A DNA stretch of 14,658 nt from Bdellovibrionales bacterium (GCA_023250775.1 JAHFAA010000033.1:1-14658), one strand, 5' to 3'. Shown: positions 6,346 through 13,915, counted from the stretch's first letter. Program-made: numbers and translations. Notes: generated by a model not told the origin, from the letters alone.

Positions 6346-7236
6346 CTATTCTTCATCCAAAGCGGATTGAATCAGCGCCTTAATATTTGTGATACGCGTT
6401 ACATCTTCACCACGGCAGCCATCATTCGTACACACTTGGGGTACTCGGCATCCTTGTTGATAATCATAAACGTAATCGTTTTCGCCACGAACCAGAATTC
6501 CTTCAACGGCACCTGTTACAGCATCAAAAACCGCTGAACCACTATTGCCACCAAAGGTATCGAGGTTGGCCACGAAGTAATAGTCGTTATCGTTAGAGCG
6601 TACATTGGCCCCGGCAGATACCTTGGTAGGAAGACCGGTTGGGTGTCCAATGACTAAAATAGGATGATTGGTTTCAATCTTGCCTTCTGTTCTGAACTTG
6701 AGAGGCTCACGGTCAGTTACAGCACGCTCTAAACGAACAAGAGAAAAGTCGTTCATGGTCGCACGGTCAAGAGTTTGAGACACAATTTTTTTACATTTAT
6801 AAACTGATGATTTCGAAACACTGAATTCAGTCTTATCAGGAGTTGTCATGTTGTAGTCGAAAACCCATGAGTATGTATCGCAGTCAGCTTGAGTGCGAAT
6901 GCAGTGACCAGCGGTTACCAACAAGTCTTTGCCAACAAGAAAACCACTGCACATAGCGGCCGTAATCTGTTTTGCGAAACGAGCGGTGGCACAAATTCCA
7001 CGCTGTTCAAGAGTTTCCCCAGTAATAACAACATTGTCGCCGGAAGTCGTCAGACTCGAGGTCTCAATCATGGCGGCAGTTGAGCGGGCAATATCAACAT
7101 AAAGTGGGTTGGTAGTTTCAAAAATGTCCAGACGGTCATCATCACCGTAGACCACTTTATCAACGGCCATGGCACGACCAAAAGAGGTGAAGGCCAAAAC
7201 TAACCCGCATAAACCTAAGACTCGCAAATTCGTCAT
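6346..7236 (-). CDS. Secreted trypsin/V8-like serine protease (family S1)
   Basis: 296 residues from the ATG at 7236. The start is chosen there because AAGGA lies 7 bases before it and it begins directly with the signal peptide MTNLRVLGLCGLVLAF, cleaved near RAMA (24). An ATG at 7260 would add eight residues without a binding site. The mature N-terminus VDKVVYGDDDR is typical of glutamyl-endopeptidase (V8)-like proteins. The triad is His111 (VTAGHC), Asp163 (NDFSLVRL) and Ser232 (GGNSGSAVF); VIGHPTGLP is another S1B-like signature. Residues 33-90 may form a propeptide. Several Cys pairs (such as 82/96 and 112/119) suggest disulfides. The specificity pocket cannot be read reliably. It forms a single-gene unit with its own promoter-like region and terminator, in the same orientation as the subtilase downstream. 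Confidence 0.93.
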   Translation of the reverse strand: MTNLRVLGLCGLVLAFTSFGRAMAVDKVVYGDDDRLDIFETTNPLYVDIARSTAAMIETSSLTTSGDNVVITGETLEQRGICATARFAKQITAAMCSGFLVGKDLLVTAGHCIRTQADCDTYSWVFDYNMTTPDKTEFSVSKSSVYKCKKIVSQTLDRATMNDFSLVRLERAVTDREPLKFRTEGKIETNHPILVIGHPTGLPTKVSAGANVRSNDNDYYFVANLDTFGGNSGSAVFDAVTGAVEGILVRGENDYVYDYQQGCRVPQVCTNDGCRGEDVTRITNIKALIQSALDEE

Positions 7237-7243
7237 AAAATCA

Positions 7244-7248
7244 TCCTT
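7244..7248 (-). promoter_or_regulatory. Ribosome binding site deciding the V8-like protease start
   Basis: AAGGA on the minus strand (7248-7244) lies 7 bases before the ATG at 7236. It falls inside the longer reading frame that begins at 7260, which argues against that upstream start. Confidence 0.75.
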
Positions 7249-7281
7249 GTATATGGGCACCAGTGGAAAGTAACGGGCGAG

Positions 7282-7311
7282 ATTAAAGCAGAGTTAACAT
7301 TGACCTAACAA
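7282..7311 (-). promoter_or_regulatory. Putative promoter of the V8-like protease
   Basis: On the minus strand, TTGTTA (7311-7306) and TTTAAT (7287-7282) are spaced by 18 bases. The predicted start gives a leader of about 40 bases before the ATG at 7236. The -35 is weak. Confidence 0.35.
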
Positions 7312-7340
7312 CTTACAATTTCTTACATTTTTAAGTAATT

Positions 7341-7760
7341 TTAGAGGGAAAAAGAGCGGTCATCTCGAGTGGAGAAAGACCACGAACGCCCGTCCCAATC
7401 GCGCCAGGACAAACTGAGGACATTTTCAGTCATTTCTAGTCGAGGAAGATGAAAGATTAGCTCTTCAGAGAGATTTTTCGACTCTCGAAAATGATAAAAG
7501 TTGGCCCGCTGGTGAAAATTGTTAATTTCGGAGATCTGAAATCCATTGAACGTAAATGACAAGGTGCTATTGCTTTCGTGGCCCTCTCGGAAAATAAAAC
7601 GGGTTGTGCCAATTGTTAGAATAGAACCATCATGAATCTCACTATCCAAAATCACCGCTAAAAAATTTGCCAAAGCGTTGGGGGCCCTGGTCACGAGTTG
7701 CAGGGAGAAGGTCGGGGCCTGAACCAAAGGTTGCGGGATTGCTTGTAACATCGTCGGCAT
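7341..7760 (-). CDS. Hypothetical protein, up to 139 residues
   Basis: I recognise no family. There is no signal peptide and no clear membrane segment. The middle looks strand-rich (DGSILTIGTTRFIFREG, then STLSFTFNG), and the C-terminus holds the aromatic run WRDWDGRSWSFSTRDD. The start is uncertain. ATG at 7760 has AAGGA only 2 bases away, while ATG at 7751 (residue 4) has it at 11 bases; either gives nearly the same protein. It lies 105 bases upstream of the V8-like protease in the same direction and may be co-transcribed with it, since no terminator separates them. It is divergent from the transglutaminase operon across 176 bases. Coding looks likely from the length and from residues typical of a folded protein, but this is the least certain full gene here. 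Confidence 0.6.
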   Translation of the reverse strand: MPTMLQAIPQPLVQAPTFSLQLVTRAPNALANFLAVILDSEIHDGSILTIGTTRFIFREGHESNSTLSFTFNGFQISEINNFHQRANFYHFRESKNLSEELIFHLPRLEMTENVLSLSWRDWDGRSWSFSTRDDRSFSL

Positions 7761-7924
7761 TTTCCTTATGCTAATGATTTATTGTCGCACAAATCTGGGC
7801 AATGAGGAATTTTTTCACACTCTATAAAAGTTACCAAGTCGCCCGATGGAGCTTGGAAGGTGCTTTTTATCCACGCTATAGAGCCCTATACAGTTTTGCC
7901 AATTGGCCCGAATACTTTTTTGGA

Positions 7925-7930
7925 AAGGAG
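7925..7930 (+). promoter_or_regulatory. Ribosome binding site deciding the transglutaminase start
   Basis: AAGGAG lies 6 bases before the ATG at 7937. The open frame extends up to an ATG at 7802, but that start has no good binding site and would bury the signal peptide behind 45 residues. Confidence 0.85.
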
Positions 7931-7936
7931 TTGTGT

Positions 7937-9466
7937 ATGGCCCGCTCACTATCTTCATTACTATTGCCTGTTGCCGCGATGACCATCTCTTGGTCTAGCA
8001 TGGCCACTGATTATCAGGCCTATGATCTGGAAACATTTCTGAGTCAGTTTAATGCTGATTCGGCCAAAGTTTTGGATCAAATGCCTGCCAAAGTTGATCA
8101 TCAGCCACTTAAAACAATCAATCCCTTCGCCACCACCGACGTGGCCACAAGAGAATTTGTTGAAGCGAAAGATAAGCTGCGCAAAGATTTTTGTAAAACC
8201 ATTGATGGAGTCCGAGTTTGCTTGAGTGATCTTGAAGGCCGTGCCGCTTTTCAAGCTAACGATCTGGCCCAGAATTTGGTCGATAACGGCACTACCATGC
8301 TGACGACCCTTGAACAGATGGAAGCAAAAAATCTTAAAAAAGCACGCCTCACTCACCAACCATGGTCTGATGATTACTGGGCCATTGCCAAAGGTATTTT
8401 GGGTGCTCGTTACGCTGATCCCAACAAAGAAAACACCGCTGATTGGAAAGAGGCCTTCGGTTTCGTGGAAGAAGCTCCGGCCACAACTTACGTGGAAAAA
8501 AATAACCAAGATCTACTCTCCCCTGCTGAAAAATATGACCTCCTCGTCGGCGACAAGAATTTTACTTTGACCGGCGCCATGTGGGCCGAAGGCAAGCAAT
8601 ACTATGATGCCAGTGGATCAGTTGAAACCTGGATGGGAATCTGCCACGGCTGGTCTCCTGCTTCGTACATGGTTCCACGAGCAACAAAACCAGTTAAAGT
8701 TGTCGCCCCAGATGGTACAAAATTAACTTTCTTCCCTGCGGACATTAAGGCCTTAAGTTCTCTTCTCTGGGCCAAAAATGAGTATGAAACTCGCTTTGTC
8801 GGTGGCCGTTGTAATACCAAAGATCCCAAGCGCGATGCCAATGGTCGCATTATCGAACAAGGTTGCTTTGATACCAACCCTGGAACCTGGCACCAGACCA
8901 TCGTGAACCAAATCGGTGTTTCCAATCGTTCCTTTGTTATGGATGCAACTTTTGATTACCAAGTTTGGAATCAGCCCGTGGTCAGTTATACCTATCGCTA
9001 CTTCAACCCTGAAACTAAGAAGGCCGCCACGACTTTGGCCCAGGCCAAGGTTGCCATGAGTGATTTCACCAGTGATAAATTTAAAAGTTACCGATCGAAA
9101 GACGCCCGCAGTGTAGTCGGCGTTGAAATGGAAGTTGAGTATGTGGTGGAAACTCAACCGGCCCAGCGTGATACTGACTCAAATGAGTATGACATCACGA
9201 CAACCGCCATCTATCGTTACGACCTTGAGCTCGATCAAAACGGCGTTATTAAAGGTGGTGAATGGTACACCAATATTCACCCAGACTTCACTTGGACTCC
9301 GGCACCCAATGCCAAGGCCCGCTCACAGGCCGACCGCTACGCCACAGAAACTTGGGCAGCTGGACAGGCAATCCCTGGACAATGGCAAAAAGTTGCGGCC
9401 GCCGCTTCGAAAAACGGCAGCCCATTGGCCAAAGTGGTTGAAGGTCTCGTGAAGCAAGCGCAATAG
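7937..9466 (+). CDS. Secreted transglutaminase, elicitor (GP42-like) type
   Basis: 509 residues. The signal peptide is MARSLSSLLLPVAAMTISW to about residue 23 (cleavage after SSMA). The catalytic core has the papain-like transglutaminase order Cys-His-Asp: Cys236 in WMGICHGWSPAS, His319 in PGTWHQTIVNQIG and Asp336 in FVMDATFD, followed by VWNQPV. These blocks match my memory of the transglutaminase-elicitor family, first known from Phytophthora GP42 and present in secreted bacterial proteins. The family cross-links Gln and Lys side chains, though deamidase or protease activity is possible in relatives. The N-terminal 210 residues are helical with two cysteines (KDFCKTIDGVRVCL) and may be a propeptide or targeting region. 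The clostripain-type protease follows 7 bases after the stop. It could act on the cell wall, prey or host proteins (inference). Confidence 0.82.
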   Translation: MARSLSSLLLPVAAMTISWSSMATDYQAYDLETFLSQFNADSAKVLDQMPAKVDHQPLKTINPFATTDVATREFVEAKDKLRKDFCKTIDGVRVCLSDLEGRAAFQANDLAQNLVDNGTTMLTTLEQMEAKNLKKARLTHQPWSDDYWAIAKGILGARYADPNKENTADWKEAFGFVEEAPATTYVEKNNQDLLSPAEKYDLLVGDKNFTLTGAMWAEGKQYYDASGSVETWMGICHGWSPASYMVPRATKPVKVVAPDGTKLTFFPADIKALSSLLWAKNEYETRFVGGRCNTKDPKRDANGRIIEQGCFDTNPGTWHQTIVNQIGVSNRSFVMDATFDYQVWNQPVVSYTYRYFNPETKKAATTLAQAKVAMSDFTSDKFKSYRSKDARSVVGVEMEVEYVVETQPAQRDTDSNEYDITTTAIYRYDLELDQNGVIKGGEWYTNIHPDFTWTPAPNAKARSQADRYATETWAAGQAIPGQWQKVAAAASKNGSPLAKVVEGLVKQAQ

Positions 9467-9473
9467 GGAGCGT

Positions 9474-11063
9474 ATGTCCTCTCTTGAACGACTGTTCTTA
9501 ATTCTCAGTTTAATTTTTGCGGCGGAACTTTGTTCTGCCGCAACTACATTTACGGCATGCTCTGACGAAAAATTTCATCAGGGTGATAACTACTCACAAT
9601 ATTATGAACATCTGGACCGCGCTCATTGCATGAAAGAGTGGGCGGTTTTGGTTTATATGGCGGCCGACAATGAGCTCACGCCCTATGCTTTTTGGGACCT
9701 CTATGAAATGGAATCGCGCTTGGCCGGAGCCGACAACTTAGGCGCCAGCACGACCTCAGTGGATGTGCTGGTGGAGCTGGATACCTTCGCCCGAAGTGGC
9801 ATCAGTCGCTATCATATTTTTCAAAATGATGAGGCCTACAATGCCAAGTTGCGTTTGCAGGATTTTGAGAAGATGAGTGAAGATAATATTCACTCTCCAA
9901 AAGTGAAATGGTTTCCGGAAACCGGGCCGGGCAGTCTGCGCAATCAGAAAATACGCTTCCAAGGATTTTTGAATTGGGCGCGGGTGAAATATCCCGCCAA
10001 AAATTATATGGTGGTGATCTGGGGGCATGGCGAAGGATACATTGGTGAGCATGCTGAAATCGCCGACGCGCGCGAGCTTTTGCCACGGGAAAAGGCCACT
10101 TCCAATTTGCTAACTCACGAGATGATTTACCTGGATATCTTGGATCAAGTCGATCCCGCCAAATTTGTGATTGCGGGAAAACCTTTTGGCGGCGTGGCCT
10201 TTGACTATTCCGATAAAAGCTATCTTGATATTCCCAGCATCAACAAAATTTTGGCAGACTTTAATCAACGTCGGGGCGAAGAAAAAAAAGTTGAAATCTT
10301 GGCCTTTGATGCATGCTTGATGCAATCATTAGAAGTCGCCACGGAACTTATGGACAATGTGGACTATCTTGTCGGTTCAGAACAAATTCAAAACTACTTA
10401 GGTCTGCCCTATCGAAAAATTCTAGATTTTGTTCAACACTCTCCGGATAGTTATGAATTGGCGAAAAAAATTCCTACGCTCGTGGCCGAATCCTACTCGA
10501 ATGACGGATACCAGGCGGTGGTCAACCCAAAAATGGCGCGCACCTTTACGGTCAGCTCCATCATTCTCTCCGAAATGCGCCAGCAACTCTTGCCGGCACT
10601 TTTGGAACTGTCACGGGTTTTGAAGAACTACCTAAACGAAGATTTCACCCATCCGATGGAGCTCAGTTATATCTTGCAAGAGTCCGCCTCCTTTCGCGGC
10701 GAAGGCCGTGACTTGGGAATTTTTCTCGGCACACTTTTGAGATTGCTCTATGAAGAAGAAAAACAGAAAGGACTCTCGCCCCAGGGTGTGCAACTGCGAG
10801 ATTCGGCCGAAAATGTTCTACAGGCCTTGAATCGCTCCATGGCCGCCTATGCTTATGGCGATGCCTACATCAATCCCGGTACGGATGAGAATCGCTCTTA
10901 TCTTCTAGGTTTTTTTAAAGGGCTCACCATCTGGCTTCCGGCCAATCCAGATGTCTACAGTCAAAGACAAAAAGAAATGTCCTCGGCGCAGCTCTTTTTA
11001 TTTGAAGCAGATGGAGTGCACTGGAAAGATTGGTTGAATGGTTTGCTGGCGCCGATTGAGTAA
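9474..11063 (+). CDS. Secreted clostripain-family cysteine protease (C11)
   Basis: 529 residues. The signal peptide is residues 1-22 (LFLILSLIFAAELCSA); the Cys there is not in a proper lipobox. The family blocks are all present: WAVLVYMAADNELT near residue 60, the catalytic His185 in VVIWGHGEGY, a GGVAFDYSD block, and the catalytic Cys281 in LAFDACLMQSLEVA. Clostripain-type enzymes cut mainly after Arg or Lys and often self-process; whether this one does is not visible. The rest, to residue 529, is mostly helical and unassigned. The ATG is 7 bases after the transglutaminase stop. Its GGGAG overlaps that stop at only 3-base spacing, which suggests translational coupling. Its stop directly abuts the stop of the convergent small gene, with no terminator between. 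Confidence 0.92.
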   Translation: MSSLERLFLILSLIFAAELCSAATTFTACSDEKFHQGDNYSQYYEHLDRAHCMKEWAVLVYMAADNELTPYAFWDLYEMESRLAGADNLGASTTSVDVLVELDTFARSGISRYHIFQNDEAYNAKLRLQDFEKMSEDNIHSPKVKWFPETGPGSLRNQKIRFQGFLNWARVKYPAKNYMVVIWGHGEGYIGEHAEIADARELLPREKATSNLLTHEMIYLDILDQVDPAKFVIAGKPFGGVAFDYSDKSYLDIPSINKILADFNQRRGEEKKVEILAFDACLMQSLEVATELMDNVDYLVGSEQIQNYLGLPYRKILDFVQHSPDSYELAKKIPTLVAESYSNDGYQAVVNPKMARTFTVSSIILSEMRQQLLPALLELSRVLKNYLNEDFTHPMELSYILQESASFRGEGRDLGIFLGTLLRLLYEEEKQKGLSPQGVQLRDSAENVLQALNRSMAAYAYGDAYINPGTDENRSYLLGFFKGLTIWLPANPDVYSQRQKEMSSAQLFLFEADGVHWKDWLNGLLAPIE

Positions 11064-11333
11064 CTAGACTTTATAAAAAAATAAAAAGGGCGCAAAATCT
11101 TTTAAAAATTTATCTAAAAGCGTCACCCACTGATCGACGAATTTCTGCACTACAACCAGCATGGGATAGCTCTTCACTTGTGAAAGCAAAAAGGCCACTA
11201 ACTCTTCCCACATTTTAATCACGGGACCTAGGTTTAACTGTTTTACAATCCGATCAAGATGGCCCTTGGCCTCCTCGACGACTTTGCCATTTTGAGTGAC
11301 GACATAGAGGGGATTTTTATTTTTACTGGCCAT
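11064..11333 (-). CDS. Small hypothetical protein coupled to the ParA-type ATPase
   Basis: 89 residues from the ATG at 11333. This start overlaps the end of the ParA gene by 11 bases and has GGAG at 7-base spacing; a longer in-frame ATG at 11417 lies deep inside the ParA gene and has no such support. The sequence starts MASKNKNPLYVVTQNGKVVE. It then has an amphipathic, probably helical stretch (LDRIVKQLNLGPVIKMWEEL) and hydrophobic segments (VAFLLSQ, PMLVVVQ, FLFFYKV) too short or polar for clear membrane helices. It could associate with membranes or form a coiled assembly. I recognise no family. Tight coupling to an orphan ParA suggests a partner or adaptor, analogous in position only to ParB or McdB-like partners. 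Confidence 0.78.
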   Translation of the reverse strand: MASKNKNPLYVVTQNGKVVEEAKGHLDRIVKQLNLGPVIKMWEELVAFLLSQVKSYPMLVVVQKFVDQWVTLLDKFLKDFAPFLFFYKV

Positions 11334-12264
11334 GAGTATTCTCCAGATTCCATTTTTCAATGGTGCTTGCAATGGTGCCGAACTGCTCTTGTAATGGAGC
11401 ATACTCTTTTGAGTCATAATCGAAAACGGATTTTTTTGAGGCCTGGGCCTTCACTAATTGTGAACGATTAAAGAAGGGTTCAAAACAGCGTCCCGATTTT
11501 TGGTGGCCGGTGGTTTTGAGTAATTCTCCAATACCGGCCAAATCTTCTTCTTCTTGTTTGCGGCGCGAATCAACGAGATTGGGAATGTGGCCGATGACCT
11601 CAGGAATCTGCGTGATTCCCATTTCGCCGATGTCTTCCAAGACAGTCTCAAGATGCTCAAGCCCTTTCTTACTAAATTCATCTGGCCGAAAGGGCACTAA
11701 AATTCCTTGGGCGGCACAAAGCACATTCACCACCGTCAAACCTAAGGTAGGGGGACAATCAGCAAGAATATAGTCATATTGTTCGGTCAAATTTTGTTTT
11801 TCTAAAAAACGCTTCAAGATAAGCTGGCGAGGCATATTGTTGACTGAGGCCATGGTTAATTCAAAACCTGAAAGTTCTTGACCGGCAGGCAGTAAATCAA
11901 TGCCACCTCGTCTCACCATCACATCACCAGTTAAGACCCCAACATGCAGGGCCTTTAGCTCACGAACAGAATTGACCAGCAGATGATAAAGCGAATAGGG
12001 CCCTGGAATAGCGCTCGTCTGAGCGGCTGCCTGACTCAAATCCACATTAAAAAGCAAACTTAAATTGGCCTGGGGGTCCATGTCGAGACACAGCACCTTG
12101 TGGCCGCGTTTCGCCAGAGCATGGGCGGTGTTAAAAGCAAAGGTGGTCTTCCCAACTCCGCCCTTTTGATTGAGGAAAGCGATCACGCGGGCGCGAGACG
12201 CAGGCACGGCCTCAGGTGTTGGTTGATTTTGATCTTCACGATTGCGACCAAAAAAGATTCCCAT
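11323..12264 (-). CDS. ParA/MinD-type (deviant Walker A) ATPase, orphan
   Basis: 313 residues, cytoplasmic. The deviant Walker A motif KGGVGKTT (34-41) includes the signature Lys34, the A' motif is LDMDPQAN (60-67), and Walker B is YILADCPP (165-172). Such ATPases dimerise with ATP and bind DNA or membrane non-specifically to move cargo. A 25-residue Pro/Ala/Gln-rich N-terminal extension precedes the fold; there is no separate HTH domain as in plasmid type Ia ParA. The ATG at 12264 follows AGGGGG at 4-base spacing. No ParB, parS-like site or replication gene is near. The only partner candidate is the overlapping small gene downstream. It may place a cellular cargo rather than the chromosome (inference). 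The 5' region has a direct repeat at 12298-12319. Confidence 0.92.
   Translation of the reverse strand: MGIFFGRNREDQNQPTPEAVPASRARVIAFLNQKGGVGKTTFAFNTAHALAKRGHKVLCLDMDPQANLSLLFNVDLSQAAAQTSAIPGPYSLYHLLVNSVRELKALHVGVLTGDVMVRRGGIDLLPAGQELSGFELTMASVNNMPRQLILKRFLEKQNLTEQYDYILADCPPTLGLTVVNVLCAAQGILVPFRPDEFSKKGLEHLETVLEDIGEMGITQIPEVIGHIPNLVDSRRKQEEEDLAGIGELLKTTGHQKSGRCFEPFFNRSQLVKAQASKKSVFDYDSKEYAPLQEQFGTIASTIEKWNLENTHGQ
11341..11344 (-). promoter_or_regulatory. Ribosome binding site deciding the start of the ParA partner gene
   Basis: GGAG on the minus strand (11344-11341) is followed by AATACTC and then ATG at 11333. It lies within the last codons of the ParA gene and supports the 89-residue form of the downstream protein. 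Confidence 0.75.
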
Positions 12265-12297
12265 GCTTCCCCCTTTTCCTTGAGTACCGATTTTGGC

Positions 12298-12319
12298 GAA
12301 ATTCTAGCACGAAATTCTA
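12298..12319. repeat. Tandem 9-base direct repeat upstream of the ParA gene
   Basis: GAAATTCTA occurs at 12298-12306 and again at 12311-12319, a 13-base period. On the minus strand each copy reads TAGAATTTC and contains a -10-like TAGAAT. It lies 34-55 bases before the ParA ATG. It may be a promoter duplication or an operator. No good -35 is visible. Confidence 0.35.
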
Positions 12320-12385
12320 AGATGGGAGGCCTCTCTTTTCATCAAAAGGCGCTAAAATAGAAGTTCAACATCTGTGGTGGGTTAA

Positions 12386-12591
12386 ACTCAGTATCAACTC
12401 CCATCCAGTGACAAAATCGACTCTCTGTCTTTTGTAGACCTGCTTGCGGGCAAAATCGAGAAGAAGAAATTGGCGGGAAAAATCGTCATCATCGGTGTGG
12501 ACGTGGAAAAGATCCTACCTTTGACACCAAAATTGGAAAGATTGGCATCCATCGGCCGTTTTATCATACGCTGGTGGGGCTTTTGAAATAG
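12386..12591 (+). pseudogene. CHASE2-domain protein remnant, frameshifted and truncated
   Basis: This stretch is inside the 425-base gap between the ParA gene and the next CDS. One frame reads YQLPSSDKIDSLSFVDLLAG and then KIEKKKLAGKIVIIGVD (to 12502). The frame shifted by -1 from 12505 continues GKDPTFDTKIGKIGIHRPFY and HTLVGLLK, ending at TAG 12589-12591. Joined, these match the C-terminal half of CHASE2 sensor domains (SFxDxLxGKI, LxGKIVIIG, then D and a final IGK-HR-like block). There is no start codon with a binding site, an in-frame TAA lies just upstream (12383-12385), and a possible further fragment in a third frame (LWWVKLSIN, about 12372-12398) suggests another frameshift. The transmembrane helices and output domain are absent. 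It appears to be a decayed gene; a single sequencing error could not explain the missing 5' part. Confidence 0.7.
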
Positions 12592-12630
12592 CCATCTCAT
12601 AATTAGATCGACAAGATTTCATCTATATAT

Positions 12631-12659
12631 TTGTTGCCAATACCTCCCTGGGCTATAAG
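12631..12659 (+). promoter_or_regulatory. Putative promoter of the secreted 397-residue protein
   Basis: TTGTTG (12631-12636) and TATAAG (12654-12659) are spaced by exactly 17 bases, about 30 bases before the ATG at 12690. The -10 is good and the -35 matches only in its TTG. Confidence 0.45.
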
Positions 12660-12689
12660 CTGCGCATTAACTTAAATGCGGAGCTAGTC

Positions 12690-13883
12690 ATGAATAAATT
12701 ATCCCTCACCCTCTTTCTTCTCTTATGGTCTCTTTCCCTTTTTGGTACGGAAGCATCCCTTCCTCTACAACATTCTCTCGATTTGAATTCCTTTAAAGGA
12801 AAAACATTTTTACAGGCCATGATGGACACAAAAAATGGCATTAAGGCCAACCTTGATGAAGATTATGCAACTACCTATACCTTTGCTAGCGCTGCAGATG
12901 TGGTCGCCGCCTTAGATAACTTTGACACCAAAATCGTAAAGAATATAACCGGCGCCTTCACCAATGGAAAACAAGGTCTGAAGGATCTGGCGAAAAGCTT
13001 AGAAGGCCAGGAATTTACTCCCGCCACAGTCGTTGATGTCATAAAAGAAAACTATGAAGGAAAAGGAAATATCTTCGCTCTCGCCCATTTTTTTGCCATG
13101 GCCAGTAATGCCGGCACCATCATTCGTATTAATGATGAGAACTATTATTATAATTTTGGCTACAAAGCAGGAGAAGAGGCCGACGACGTAAAATCCGGTC
13201 GCAGCTATGGCGCCTCCCCTGTGCATAACGCCAATGATGCTTCGGACGTCATGTATTTAAATGAACTGCAAGATTTTTTGACTACCACCGATAATGTAAA
13301 AAGTTTTTATCAGACGTTATTGGAAGTGCTCACTTCGACTTCAACTTCAGGATTTTCTAAACGCGGTTTTTCAGACAAGGCCAAGGCCACGGCCACTGAC
13401 TTCGTCACCATCTACACCGCTGAACTCGATCGCCATGTCATGGTTGACCTTCAACCCAGTGTTCATCCTTGGGAAAACGATCTGGCAGAAGCAACTTTTG
13501 TTTCGATTTATAGCGCCCAGGCCGGAATGCTGATTAAAGAAGGCAGTTTGAAAGAGGCCCCCTTGAAGGATTTTTGGGCCATGAGTTCAAGTGGCAATGG
13601 ACGAAGTGGAATTGGCATTGGTCGTAAAGATCGCCGTCACCTTCAACAACTGATCTCACAATTTGAACGCGACAATAACCCAGAAGTGGTTGAAGCTGTT
13701 GAGGCCTTGATTGGCAAGAAAAGTGGTGGCGACCTCTTCCGCGGCCTGATGGAATACTTGAATAACGAACAAAATCAAAAATCTGTTCAAAAGAATGCTC
13801 AAGCAATAACAACAGCTTTCGTGGAATTCTTGATGCAGGTTCAACAAGATGTCGACAAAATCACTGAATCAATCCAAGAGTAG
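12690..13883 (+). CDS. Secreted hypothetical protein, 397 residues
   Basis: I recognise no family. A Sec signal peptide (MNKLSLTLFLLLWSLSLFG, cleavage near residue 22, GTEA) makes it periplasmic or secreted. The mature protein is predicted largely helical and acidic, with no cysteine visible, no repeats and no enzyme motif. Segments of note are the aromatic NDENYYYNFGYKAGEEAD, a Thr/Ser-rich turn (VLTSTSTSGFSKRGF), a Gly-rich basic loop (GNGRSGIGIGRKDRRH) and a helical, Gln-rich C-terminus. GGAG lies 6 bases before the ATG, and a promoter-like pair precedes it. It stands alone between the CHASE2 relic and the two-CW gene, with 32 bases to the latter and no terminator between, so co-transcription is possible. 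Confidence 0.85.
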   Translation: MNKLSLTLFLLLWSLSLFGTEASLPLQHSLDLNSFKGKTFLQAMMDTKNGIKANLDEDYATTYTFASAADVVAALDNFDTKIVKNITGAFTNGKQGLKDLAKSLEGQEFTPATVVDVIKENYEGKGNIFALAHFFAMASNAGTIIRINDENYYYNFGYKAGEEADDVKSGRSYGASPVHNANDASDVMYLNELQDFLTTTDNVKSFYQTLLEVLTSTSTSGFSKRGFSDKAKATATDFVTIYTAELDRHVMVDLQPSVHPWENDLAEATFVSIYSAQAGMLIKEGSLKEAPLKDFWAMSSSGNGRSGIGIGRKDRRHLQQLISQFERDNNPEVVEAVEALIGKKSGGDLFRGLMEYLNNEQNQKSVQKNAQAITTAFVEFLMQVQQDVDKITESIQE

Positions 13884-13915
13884 TAAAATTTCCTCCAGTG
13901 TCATAGAATCTAACT

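Noticed and set aside
7802..7936. 45-residue N-terminal extension of the transglutaminase frame
   Set aside because: The upstream ATG lacks a good binding site, and the extension would place the signal peptide inside the protein; the AAGGAG at 7925 supports ATG 7937.
7961..8509. 182-codon minus-strand open frame
   Set aside because: It lies antisense to the transglutaminase. Composition is that of a reverse-complement shadow, and there is no supported start.
11334..11417. 28-residue extension of the ParA partner protein
   Set aside because: It would overlap the ParA gene by almost 100 bases, whereas a clear GGAG supports the ATG at 11333.
12325..12340. GAGGCCTC plus T-rich run as a terminator
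   Set aside because: It is an 8-base self-complementary word without room for a loop, so no stable hairpin; it may be a relic of the shared terminator type.
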